DNA of 12,955 nt. Origin: Methanoregula sp. (GTDB lineage: Archaea > Halobacteriota > Methanomicrobia > Methanomicrobiales > Methanospirillaceae). The position numbers were made by a program, and so were the translations under genes. Below, one piece after another: positions 7,662 through 12,955 of the stretch. Position 1 is the first letter of the stretch, and each line of letters begins with the position of its first letter. The notes under the pieces were generated by a model that was not told the origin of the DNA, ran no database searches, and saw only the letters and a program-made list of their open reading frames with translations. The DNA is taken from positions 1 through 12,955 of the forward strand of contig JAPKXT010000012.1 in NCBI GenBank assembly GCA_026394695.1, written 5' to 3'.

Positions 7662-7678
7662 GAGCAGGATTCCTGCTC
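7662..7678. promoter_or_regulatory. 17-bp palindrome in the promoter of the desulforedoxin-CMD-Prx operon
   Basis: GAGCAGGATTCCTGCTC is a perfect 8-bp inverted repeat around one central base, 35 bp before the first ATG of the operon. It sits between a TAAAAAAT element (7652-7659) and GTTTATCT (7683-7690), so it overlaps the core promoter whichever is the TATA box. It has the size and symmetry of an operator for a dimeric regulator. As RNA it could also form a 7-bp hairpin with a three-base loop. Confidence 0.45.
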
Positions 7679-7712
7679 CCAGGTTTATCTGGATTACATT
7701 GAGGATCTCTAC

Positions 7713-7841
7713 ATGGTAAACGTCTCAAAAGAAGGGCAGGTCTTCCGGTGTGAGATCTGCGGCAATGTTGTTGTTGTGAAAGAGAGCGGCGGCGGCGAAC
7801 TTGTCTGCTGCGGTGAACCCATGCAACTGGAGAGTGTGTAA
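7713..7841 (+). CDS. Desulforedoxin-like mini-protein (42 aa)
   Basis: A 42-codon gene easily missed because of its length. The product matches the desulforedoxin fold found alone or as the N-terminal domain of desulfoferrodoxins: FRCEICGNVVVV with C13-x2-C16, a GGGEL turn, then the adjacent pair C32-C33 in VCCGEPM. Four cysteines in this spacing bind one Fe(SCys)4 centre. The start is supported by GAGGAT at 7701-7706, six bases before the ATG. The stop is only 2 nt from the next ATG, so the gene leads an operon with the CMD-fold protein and peroxiredoxin. A role as a one-electron carrier in peroxide reduction is inferred from that context. It lacks the superoxide-reductase domain of full desulfoferrodoxin. 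Confidence 0.85.
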   Translation: MVNVSKEGQVFRCEICGNVVVVKESGGGELVCCGEPMQLESV

Positions 7842-7843
7842 CG

Positions 7844-8233
7844 ATGGCTGTTAAAAAGGCTGTAGCAAAAAAAACGGTAGCAAAGAAAGGATCGGAAAAG
7901 GAACTCAAAAGCCTTGAGAAGAAGATTGGCAAAGTGCCGAAATTTTTCCGGGAGTTGACGACCAATGAGCCCGAAATGTTCAATCTCGTTATGAGATTTG
8001 AGCAGCATATCTGGGACGATGGCAAACTCTCGAGGAAAACAAAAAAGTTGATCGCCATTGCGATTGCGGCAGCCCTGCGTGACCAGCATGCAGTTCACGC
8101 CCAGCTGGCCGGTGCAAAGAACCTCGGGGTCACCAAAGGAGAAGTTGAAGAGGCGCTCCGTGTCGCCTTCCTGCTTTCCGGTATGCCTGCATACGTATAT
8201 GGAAAAGCACAGCTCGATGAGGTCATGCCATAA
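7844..8233 (+). CDS. Carboxymuconolactone decarboxylase-fold (AhpD-like) protein without cysteines
   Basis: 129 residues. After a lysine/alanine-rich N-terminal tail (about residues 4-25), the remainder has the all-helical CMD/AhpD pattern: KVPKFFREL, the LSRKTKKLIAIAIAAAL helix, HAQLAGAKNLGVTKGEVEEAL, and a C-terminal helix with SGMPAYVYGKA. AhpD peroxidases use C-x2-C-x3-H in the segment that here reads RDQHAVHAQLAG. The entire protein has no cysteine, so AhpD-type thiol chemistry is impossible. Its position between desulforedoxin and peroxiredoxin genes (2 nt after one, 20 nt before the other) still points to oxidative stress. It could be a structural or binding partner, or act through the histidines. 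GGAG at 7829-7832 may be its ribosome site. Confidence 0.8.
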   Translation: MAVKKAVAKKTVAKKGSEKELKSLEKKIGKVPKFFRELTTNEPEMFNLVMRFEQHIWDDGKLSRKTKKLIAIAIAAALRDQHAVHAQLAGAKNLGVTKGEVEEALRVAFLLSGMPAYVYGKAQLDEVMP

Positions 8234-8253
8234 CATGTGTCGGCGGTGAGACC

Positions 8254-8898
8254 ATGGAAGACGATACCTGCATCACCTTCCCCGTTCTCGGGGAGCCGGC
8301 CCCGGATTTCGAGGCAGAGACCACACAGGGGCCAATCAAGCTCTCGGACCTGAAAGGAAAATGGGTGGTGCTATTCTCGCACCCGGCTGACTTCACGCCG
8401 GTCTGCACCACAGAGTTCATGGCCTTTACAAATATTTACGATGAACTCAAGTCGCTCAATGTCCACCTGATCGGCCTTTCTGTGGACAGTATTTCAGCGC
8501 ACCTCGCTTGGGTGCACGATATAAAAGAGAAGATGGGTGTAACCATCCCATTCCCGATCATTGCCGACCTGACCATGAAAGTGGCCAAAAAATACGGCAT
8601 GATTCACCCCGGGCAATCTTCGACGGCGGCCGTCCGCTGTGTCTTTTTCATTGACGACAAGGGCATCATGCGGGCGATGATCTACTACCCGCTCCAGAAC
8701 GGAAGGTTCATGCCCGAGATCATCCGGCTGGTCAAGGCACTCCAGACGACTGACAAGTTCAAAGTGTCCACACCTGCCAACTGGCAGCCTGGCGATAAGG
8801 TTGTCGTTCCTCCGCCAAAAACGGCAGCAGAGATGGAAAAGCGGATGTCAGAGGGGTACGAGTGCAAAGACTGGTATCTCTGCTTTAAGAAAGTTTGA
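8254..8898 (+). CDS. Peroxiredoxin (Prx6-type, archaeal PrxA)
   Basis: 214 residues, typical of archaeal Prx6-class enzymes with a long C-terminal arm. The peroxidatic cysteine is C51 in the ADFTPVCTTEF motif. The catalytic arginine lies in the TAAVRCVFFIDD segment. The C-terminal region has C204 and C210 flanking KDWYL, which matches the extra pair in the well-studied Aeropyrum pernix enzyme, where one acts as resolving cysteine. It reduces H2O2 and organic peroxides to water or alcohols in the cytoplasm. A GGTGA at 8245-8249 precedes the ATG. It is the last gene of the operon beginning at 7713. A six-T run 11-16 nt after the stop probably ends the transcript. The electron donor may be the Grx-AhpF-like reductase of this window (inference). 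Confidence 0.93.
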   Translation: MEDDTCITFPVLGEPAPDFEAETTQGPIKLSDLKGKWVVLFSHPADFTPVCTTEFMAFTNIYDELKSLNVHLIGLSVDSISAHLAWVHDIKEKMGVTIPFPIIADLTMKVAKKYGMIHPGQSSTAAVRCVFFIDDKGIMRAMIYYPLQNGRFMPEIIRLVKALQTTDKFKVSTPANWQPGDKVVVPPPKTAAEMEKRMSEGYECKDWYLCFKKV

Positions 8899-8908
8899 TT
8901 CATTAAAC

Positions 8909-8914
8909 TTTTTT
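8909..8914 (+). terminator. T-run terminator after the peroxiredoxin operon
   Basis: Six consecutive Ts start 11 nt after the peroxiredoxin stop and lie upstream of the next gene's TATA box. This fits an archaeal intrinsic terminator. Confidence 0.4.
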
Positions 8915-8938
8915 CATATGAGATAGAGCAAAAACCAA

Positions 8939-8949
8939 CCTTTTTAGTA
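8939..8949 (+). promoter_or_regulatory. TATA box of the first Isf paralogue
   Basis: CCTTTTTAGTA is centred about 26 bp upstream of the ATG at 8971. With no Shine-Dalgarno present, the transcript is predicted to start at or near the A of that ATG. Confidence 0.45.
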
Positions 8950-8970
8950 TTGCCGCTACAAGAAACTGCT

Positions 8971-9582
8971 ATGCCGATCAAAGTCCTCGCCTTTGCCGGA
9001 AGTCCCCGCAGGCATGGCAACTCAGAGACCTTGCTGGACTGGGTGTTGGACGGGATGACCGCTGACAAGGATTTGGTCATCGAGAAGATAGCCCTGACGG
9101 ACGCCAACATCAATCCCTGTAAAGGATGCAACGCATGCGAGAAACTGAATAAATGCGTTCAGCGCGATGGCATGGACATCTACCATAACAAGATAATCGA
9201 AGCAGATGTTATCTTACTCTCCTCGCCTATCTACTGCATGGGTATCGCCTCGCAGCCAAAGGCCTTAATCGACCGTGCTCAGGTCTTCCGCTCACGGAAA
9301 TACGTGCTCAAGCTTCCCGTTGTTCCTTCGGAGCGTAAGGGTAAGAGGCTCGGGGTATTCCTTGCTTCCGCCGGACAGAACTGGGACCATGTCTTTGAAG
9401 CCGCCATCCCGTCCGTCAAATGTTTTTACCATGTCATCGACATCAAGGACGCCGACATCTCCTACCTGATGATCAATGGGGTTGACGAGAAAGGCGCGAT
9501 CGAACACCATCCAACCGCAAAAACAGACGCTGAAAAACTCGGAAGAGATGTTATTGCAGAATTGAGAAAGCGTCTTGCTTAG
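8971..9582 (+). CDS. Iron-sulfur flavoprotein (Isf family), paralogue 1
   Basis: 203 residues from ATG 8971. An upstream TTG at 8950 lies inside the TATA region and is not credible. The flavodoxin-like fold has the FMN phosphate loop AGSPRRHGNSE at residues 9-19 and the SSPIYCMGI flavin-contact strand. The compact cluster motif C50-x2-C53-x2-C56-x5-C62 is exactly that of Methanosarcina Isf, which binds one [4Fe-4S] plus FMN and forms dimers or tetramers. Isf proteins of methanogens can reduce O2 and H2O2 to water using reduced ferredoxin, which suits this neighbourhood. All ligands are intact. The gene is followed after 9 nt by a second, disrupted copy, so the pair formed one transcript. An exact partner for electron delivery cannot be told from sequence. 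Confidence 0.9.
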   Translation: MPIKVLAFAGSPRRHGNSETLLDWVLDGMTADKDLVIEKIALTDANINPCKGCNACEKLNKCVQRDGMDIYHNKIIEADVILLSSPIYCMGIASQPKALIDRAQVFRSRKYVLKLPVVPSERKGKRLGVFLASAGQNWDHVFEAAIPSVKCFYHVIDIKDADISYLMINGVDEKGAIEHHPTAKTDAEKLGRDVIAELRKRLA

Positions 9583-9591
9583 TGATAGGTC

Positions 9592-10177
9592 ATGGAAATA
9601 AAAGTTCTTGGCATATCGGGAAGCCCGCACAGGCACGGGAATACAGAAACCCTGCTGGATAGTTTCCTAACCGGTGCAAAAACTGCCGGCGCATTGGTAG
9701 AGAAGGTAGTCCTTAAAGACCTTGATTACACACCCTGCAGGGGGTGCAACACCTGTCATAAAACCGGAGACTGCATCGTGCAGGACGATGCAATCAGATG
9801 CCATTGCTGTTGCTTCCCCGATCTACACAATGGGAATTACTGCAGAACTCAAAGGGCTGATTGATCGGGGGCAGTATCTCTGGGCGAGGAAGTTTATTTT
9901 AAAGACACTCTTTTTTCCCAATGAGCACATCATTCAGCACAAAGGAGTCTTTATCTCAACAGCCGGACTTTCATGGGATAATGTGTTTGATGCCGCCTTT
10001 CCTGCCATTACCGCATTTTTCAATGGAGTTGGTTTTGAATATTATGACAATATCATTGCCAATAATATGGATGAATTCAAAGGGATCAAAAATCACCCGA
10101 CTGCGCTCAAGAATGCATTTGAGAAAGGGCAGACGGTTGTGGCAGTGCTTAAGAAATTAAAGGCCAAATTTCCCTGA
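9592..10177 (+). pseudogene. Iron-sulfur flavoprotein (Isf family), paralogue 2, frameshifted
   Basis: The second tandem Isf copy is split over two frames. The first part (9592 to about 9788) gives a good N-terminus with the FMN loop SGSPHRHGNTE and an intact C49-x2-C52-x2-C55-x5-C61 motif. It then runs into unrelated sequence and stops at 9864. From 9797 another frame continues with DAIAVASPIYTMGI and runs through the whole C-terminal half to 10177. Aligned to paralogue 1, 43 nt separate the last motif cysteine codon from SPIY instead of 69. So 26 nt are missing, covering the counterpart of the MDIYHNKIIEA helix. The gap is bracketed by GATGC at 9787-9791 and 9797-9801. Unless this is an assembly error, no full flavoprotein can be made. 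Confidence 0.85.
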
Positions 10178-10225
10178 GGCAAGAGAATTCAAGAATTTTT
10201 ATTGCTGTTTTGGATATTCAGGAAT

Positions 10226-10232
10226 AAAAAAA
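10226..10232 (-). terminator. T-run terminator after the membrane protease gene
   Basis: A seven-A run on the plus strand is a seven-T run on the minus strand, beginning 5 nt after the protease stop. On the plus strand a five-T run (10196-10200) could end the Isf transcript. Confidence 0.4.
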
Positions 10233-10236
10233 TTGT

Positions 10237-10884
10237 TTAAAGAAGATGAGAGAATATTGTTGGATCGAATGAAGTCAGAAGTGCACCAAACGCTGCGATA
10301 ATCATTATCCCAAAGACAGCCTTGTTCCAGGCTAATACCTTTTTGCCATCAAGTACGCTGACAGGAAGCATGTTGAATGCGGCTATCATCGCATTTACCT
10401 GAAAACCAATCATTCCTATCATCGTAGCAATATTTCCGGTAAGGGACATTCCACCGCCACCATAGATGAGCAAGACAGCAAAAGGGATACAAAGCAGGAG
10501 ATTAACTACGGGTCCTGAAACCGAGATTTTTCCATTCTGTTCCCGGCTGATACCTCTGCCAGTGGTATCATATATTACTGTCGCACCGGGAGCGGCAAAG
10601 ACAACTCCTACAAGAGCTGCAAGCGCAACAGCGACAACAAGCATGATATTATCTTTCCGGAATTCTGCCCAGAAACCATAATGTATTGCGGAAAATTTGT
10701 GTGCCATCTCGTGGAGGATAAAACCAATTCCGACGGTAAATAAGGAAATGCCCAGAAATAACAGGGCAATAACCGGATCTGCCTGTCCGATGTCACGGAG
10801 AAAAATAATCGCAAATGCAAGTGATATCGCTATCCAGGCCACAAAAAGATCAAATTCTTCGCGTCGGGAAATTCGTTCGAGCAT
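10237..10884 (-). CDS. Site-2-type membrane zinc metalloprotease (M50 family)
   Basis: 215 residues, strongly hydrophobic, with about five to six transmembrane segments. The zinc-binding HEMAH motif (H58, E59, H62) lies at the end of a membrane helix (about 38-63). The second conserved element, NMLPVSVLDGKKVLAWN (N171 to N187, with D179 as the expected third zinc ligand), lies in a later helix. Together these define the S2P/M50 family of intramembrane proteases. There is no PDZ or CBS domain, so this is a minimal form common in archaea. Substrates are unknown; in other organisms S2P enzymes release membrane-bound regulators or degrade signal peptides. The start ATG at 10884 has only a weak AGGT upstream. 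It is divergent from the chorismate mutase gene across 100 bp. Confidence 0.88.
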   Translation of the reverse strand: MLERISRREEFDLFVAWIAISLAFAIIFLRDIGQADPVIALLFLGISLFTVGIGFILHEMAHKFSAIHYGFWAEFRKDNIMLVVAVALAALVGVVFAAPGATVIYDTTGRGISREQNGKISVSGPVVNLLLCIPFAVLLIYGGGGMSLTGNIATMIGMIGFQVNAMIAAFNMLPVSVLDGKKVLAWNKAVFGIMIIAAFGALLTSFDPTIFSHLL

Positions 10885-10952
10885 ATAAGTACCTGATCAA
10901 ATAAGAAAGTTCTCTGTTATCTGTTTTGGTATTGGGGATGGTAAGGATTACG

Positions 10953-10963
10953 TTTATTTTAAA
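10953..10963 (+). promoter_or_regulatory. TATA box of the chorismate mutase gene
   Basis: TTTATTTTAAA lies about 26 bp upstream of the ATG at 10985, with no Shine-Dalgarno between. This is the arrangement of a leaderless archaeal transcript. Confidence 0.5.
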
Positions 10964-10984
10964 GATATCAGATATGTACATCAT

Positions 10985-11269
10985 ATGTCCCTCGAGAAGA
11001 TACGAGATGATATCACCAAAGTAGACAGGGAAATTATCCGTCTCATCGCACAACGGCAGGACTACGCCAGAAAAATCGCAAAGTTCAAGATTCATGCAGG
11101 GATGCCAATTCATGACGAGCACCGGACTGCTGAGGTTCTGGAATCGGTTTTTGAACAGGCAGTTGAATATAAAATTGATCCTGTAGCAGTTCAGAAAATT
11201 TTTGAACAACTTATTGCAATGAGTGAAGACCGTCAGAGGGAATGTTTCGGGGACGGGAATCTTCCCTGA
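10985..11269 (+). CDS. Chorismate mutase, AroQ type, stand-alone
   Basis: 94 residues, the size of a single AroQ all-helical domain with no fused prephenate dehydratase or dehydrogenase. It converts chorismate to prephenate, the branch point to phenylalanine and tyrosine. Compared with the E. coli P-protein mutase domain (numbering offset of four), the active-site residues R11, R28, K39, D48, R51 and Q88 correspond to R7, R24, K35, D44, R47 and Q84. The Glu52 position is Thr48, an unusual change. The enzyme works as an intertwined dimer in the cytoplasm. It is a monocistronic gene with its own TATA box and a T-run terminator. No other aromatic-pathway gene is in the window. Confidence 0.88.
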   Translation: MSLEKIRDDITKVDREIIRLIAQRQDYARKIAKFKIHAGMPIHDEHRTAEVLESVFEQAVEYKIDPVAVQKIFEQLIAMSEDRQRECFGDGNLP

Positions 11270-11275
11270 TGATGC

Positions 11276-11288
11276 TTTTTTTAAAAAA
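11276..11288. terminator. Bidirectional T/A-run terminator
   Basis: Seven Ts followed directly by six As lie between the convergent chorismate mutase and thioredoxin-CcdA genes. Each strand therefore ends in a T run, suiting termination in both directions. Confidence 0.5.
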
Positions 11289-11309
11289 CGTAAGGATTTG
11301 TGAATGATT

Positions 11310-12410
11310 TTATCCTATCCAGCCGAGAAGGATAACTGCCCCGAGAACTACCAGTATGACGCCGATAATCATTCTGATCGTCCGCTTGTACTCTGCCCTC
11401 ATGCTGTCAACCCGTTCCGGGGAAATGCCATACGCAACGAGAAGTGTGATCAGGATAAGGGGGAGGATATAAACAAGGTTATAGAGAATAAGCCACGGTA
11501 ACCCGGACATTATTGTCATCTCCCTTCCCATGAGACCAAGTATGCTGATATAGATACCCCCGGTACAGGAAAAACCGAGGATGCCGGCAAGGATCCCCAG
11601 TACAAAGGCTGCGGGAAGCGACGCGATACGGATATAGTTCCCGAGCAGTCCTTTCTGCGATTCCGGTATGGACAGGATAAAGGTCTCCTTGTTCCGGAGC
11701 ACATCGGCGATTGTTATGATCCCCAGAAGAAGAGCAACTGCTCCCCCGAGAAGAGCGAAAGTCCGTGAGAATCCGGAGAGGGAGAACACCGAGAAAAGCC
11801 CGATTCCTACGAGAAGATGAAACAGGAACATCGCGGTGATATACGCACCACCGACAAGCAGGATGCGCCTCCTGCTCCCGGCAGCAATCATCGGGATCAG
11901 GAGGAAGACCAGCACGGACAACCCGCAGGGATTGGCACTGTCAACCATAGCTGCGAAGATTACCAGCGGCAGGCTGAGCTGCGGAGAATCCTGTGTGCAG
12001 GGGGGAGTCTTATCTGGTGTCACAGGTTGGGCAGTGCCGTTACAGGAAGCGATCCGCTCTTTCTCGGCAAGGAAGGTCGCTTCTAAACGGTTTTTAATAT
12101 CAACATCCCCGACCATTGCAGTAGTACCGATATAAATTGTTGGCACTCCTGGACTGCTGACACCGTACTCCCGGCTCATCCGGGCAAAAGTCTCCTGGTT
12201 TGTCACGTTATTGTAGACTTCCAACATCTGTATATCGAGTTCGGGGTATTTCTCGCGGAGATCGGTGATGAGGGGTTTTACCTTCTCGCAATGGCTGCAG
12301 CCGTCACCATAGAAATAAAATGCGCTGATGGTCGCGTTTAGTGATGTAACATTTGAAGGAGAGGGGATCTTTTTTAATTCCGTTTCATCAGTTAATGCTT
12401 TTTTTTTAAT
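11310..12410 (-). CDS. Thioredoxin-CcdA (DsbD-like) transmembrane fusion; start abnormal
   Basis: The frame encodes a thioredoxin-like domain (C38-S-H-C41 and a GVPT cis-proline loop, counted from ATT 12410), a linker with two more cysteines, then a CcdA/DsbD-type membrane domain of about six helices. The two CcdA redox cysteines are C162 (NPCGLS, first helix) and C282 (FSCTGG, fourth helix). Such proteins carry electrons from cytoplasmic thioredoxin to extracytoplasmic thiols. The only ATG, at 12227, falls inside the thioredoxin domain after the CxxC. Between the in-frame stop at 12447-12449 and 12227 there is no ATG, GTG or TTG. Possible solutions are an ATT start at 12410 (preceded by GTGATCC), or a -1 frameshift from the upstream gene, or a one-base sequence error. 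The open frame has no signal peptide of its own. Confidence 0.85.
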   Translation of the reverse strand: MKKKALTDETELKKIPSPSNVTSLNATISAFYFYGDGCSHCEKVKPLITDLREKYPELDIQMLEVYNNVTNQETFARMSREYGVSSPGVPTIYIGTTAMVGDVDIKNRLEATFLAEKERIASCNGTAQPVTPDKTPPCTQDSPQLSLPLVIFAAMVDSANPCGLSVLVFLLIPMIAAGSRRRILLVGGAYITAMFLFHLLVGIGLFSVFSLSGFSRTFALLGGAVALLLGIITIADVLRNKETFILSIPESQKGLLGNYIRIASLPAAFVLGILAGILGFSCTGGIYISILGLMGREMTIMSGLPWLILYNLVYILPLILITLLVAYGISPERVDSMRAEYKRTIRMIIGVILVVLGAVILLGWIG

Positions 12411-12739
12411 TGTTCGAGGATCACACCTTCGAGGTATGCAGGAATATCACGGTCGCCGATCAACGGAGTGTTATTTCCAACCACTATTACTTCCGGGACC
12501 CCATAATTTGTAATCGCATCAGGATATTTTATTGAAAGATTCTGGATGAACGGCATCACGTTATGGCAATGCGGGCATTCTTCACCGTAAAAGAAATAGA
12601 CTGTAACTTTTCCCTGGGCTGAAGTGTCCGTTGCAGGAGATGGCGGTATTACTGATTGATTGAAAATAACAAAAAATACCACACAGGCAGCCAGCACCGC
12701 AATAACCACACCTGCAATTATTTTCAGCGTATTGTCCAT
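12392..12739 (-). CDS. Membrane-anchored thioredoxin-like protein
   Basis: 115 residues: one N-terminal transmembrane signal-anchor (about 6-27), a short Pro/Ser/Thr linker, and a thioredoxin-like domain with C55-P-H-C58 in an FFYGEECPHC strand and turn, a GVPEV cis-proline loop near 80-84 and a GDRDIPAYLEG segment. The domain is a close relative of the thioredoxin domain in the next gene but about 25 residues shorter between the KYP motif and the cis-proline loop. The outside-facing domain would exchange electrons with the CcdA protein. GAGGTT five bases before the ATG is a good ribosome site, and a TTTTATTAAAG TATA element lies near 12772-12783. The stop comes two codons after an A-AAA-AAG heptamer and overlaps the downstream frame. 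It may be only the short product of a longer fusion. Confidence 0.82.
   Translation of the reverse strand: MDNTLKIIAGVVIAVLAACVVFFVIFNQSVIPPSPATDTSAQGKVTVYFFYGEECPHCHNVMPFIQNLSIKYPDAITNYGVPEVIVVGNNTPLIGDRDIPAYLEGVILEQLKKKH
12398..12404 (-). other. Candidate -1 frameshift site (A AAA AAG) in a nine-A run
   Basis: Zero-frame codons are TTA AAA AAA AAG CAT TAA. Slipping back one base on AAA-AAG makes the next codon GCA, which is the open thioredoxin-CcdA frame. An SD-like GTGATCC lies 13 nt upstream (12418-12424). No strong downstream hairpin is visible. The nine-A run (12399-12407) could equally cause polymerase slippage or a sequencing error. Confidence 0.5.
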
Positions 12740-12807
12740 TCCGTAACCTCTCTAGAAATTTGATATTATGCTTTAATAAAATGCCGCTCTGCAATTTTTT
12801 TAAACGG

Positions 12808-12955
12808 TTATTTTAAGGAAATCATCGTCCCGACACCGTCACGGGTAAAAAGTTCAAGGATGAGGTTGTGCTCGATATTGCCATTGATGATATGTGCATA
12901 TTTCACCCCGTTCTCCACCGCATTGATCACAGAGCCCACTTTGGGGATCATACCT
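12808..12955 (-). CDS. argB: Acetylglutamate kinase, C-terminal end
   Basis: The last 48 codons of a gene entering from the right edge, the 5' part being outside the window. The product reads GMIPKVGSVINAVENG, then VKYAHIINGNIEHNLILELF, then TRDGVGTMISLK before the TAA. This is the characteristic C-terminus of acetylglutamate kinase: the GGMIPK nucleotide-binding segment, the VHIIDG-like strand, and the final LLELFT-GxGTMI block. The enzyme phosphorylates N-acetylglutamate in arginine synthesis. Family assignment is firm despite the short piece. The next gene on the same strand starts 68 nt downstream with its own TATA element and ribosome site, so argB is probably transcribed separately from the thioredoxin pair. 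Confidence 0.88.
   Translation of the reverse strand, partial: GMIPKVGSVINAVENGVKYAHIINGNIEHNLILELFTRDGVGTMISLK

Noticed and set aside
7709..8236. 175-residue minus-strand ORF across the desulforedoxin and CMD genes
   Set aside because: It is antisense to two genes with clear family motifs, has no recognisable domain, and no ribosome site or TATA box.
12228..12410. ATG 12227 as the true start of the CcdA protein, leaving this stretch non-coding
   Set aside because: The stretch encodes the YFYGDGCSHC active site and first helix of the thioredoxin domain in the same frame, so the ATG is internal.
1..12955. tRNA, rRNA, CRISPR array, IS element or integration site
   Set aside because: No cloverleaf, repeat-spacer pattern, transposase motif or terminal repeats were seen on either strand by reading.

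Overview
The window looks like a piece of a methanogenic archaeon's chromosome, most likely from the order Methanomicrobiales (Methanoregula-like; the genus is a guess). The reasons are a TfrA/TfrB pair of the CoM/CoB-dependent fumarate reductase type, iron-sulfur flavoproteins of the Isf family, archaeal TATA boxes about 25 bp upstream of several start codons (implying leaderless mRNAs), GGTGA/GAGG Shine-Dalgarno sites at others, and T-run terminators. There are no rRNA or tRNA genes, CRISPR arrays or insertion sequences.

Layout. Bases 1-2519 (+) carry the 3' part of tfrA and all of tfrB, overlapping by ATGA. A convergent glutaredoxin-AhpF-like flavoprotein reductase follows at 2598-3758 (-). 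A secreted, membrane-anchored LamG-type surface protein (3874-5211, +) overlaps tail to tail by 11 nt with rubrerythrin (5201-5710, -). RadC (5866-6540, +) converges on a small flavoprotein (6624-7217, -). From a divergent promoter region come a zinc-ribbon protein (about 7360-7590, +) and then a three-gene operon of a 42-residue desulforedoxin-like protein, a cysteine-free carboxymuconolactone-decarboxylase-fold protein and a 1-Cys/Prx6-type peroxiredoxin (7713-8898, +). Next are two tandem Isf paralogues, the second broken by an apparent 26-nt deletion (8971-10177, +). A site-2-type membrane protease (10237-10884, -) is divergent from a stand-alone AroQ chorismate mutase (10985-11269, +). 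The right end (11310-12955, -) reads, in transcription order, argB (C-terminal end only), a membrane-anchored thioredoxin-like protein, and a thioredoxin-CcdA fusion.

How it fits together. Most genes between 2.6 kb and 10.2 kb, and those at 11.3-12.7 kb, handle thiol or peroxide redox chemistry. They include an NAD(P)H-dependent disulfide reductase with its own glutaredoxin domain, rubrerythrin, peroxiredoxin, desulforedoxin, O2/H2O2-reducing Isf-type flavoproteins, and a CcdA pump that moves thiol electrons across the membrane. The region is best read as an oxidative-stress and thiol-redox neighbourhood of a strict anaerobe. It is split over several transcription units and mixed with housekeeping genes.

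The most unusual signal is at 12398-12404 (-). The thioredoxin-CcdA frame has no ATG, GTG or TTG start upstream of its CxxC motif. The upstream thioredoxin ORF ends two codons after an A-AAA-AAG slippery heptamer. A -1 shift there would fuse both ORFs into one signal-anchored Trx-Trx-CcdA protein of about 476 residues.
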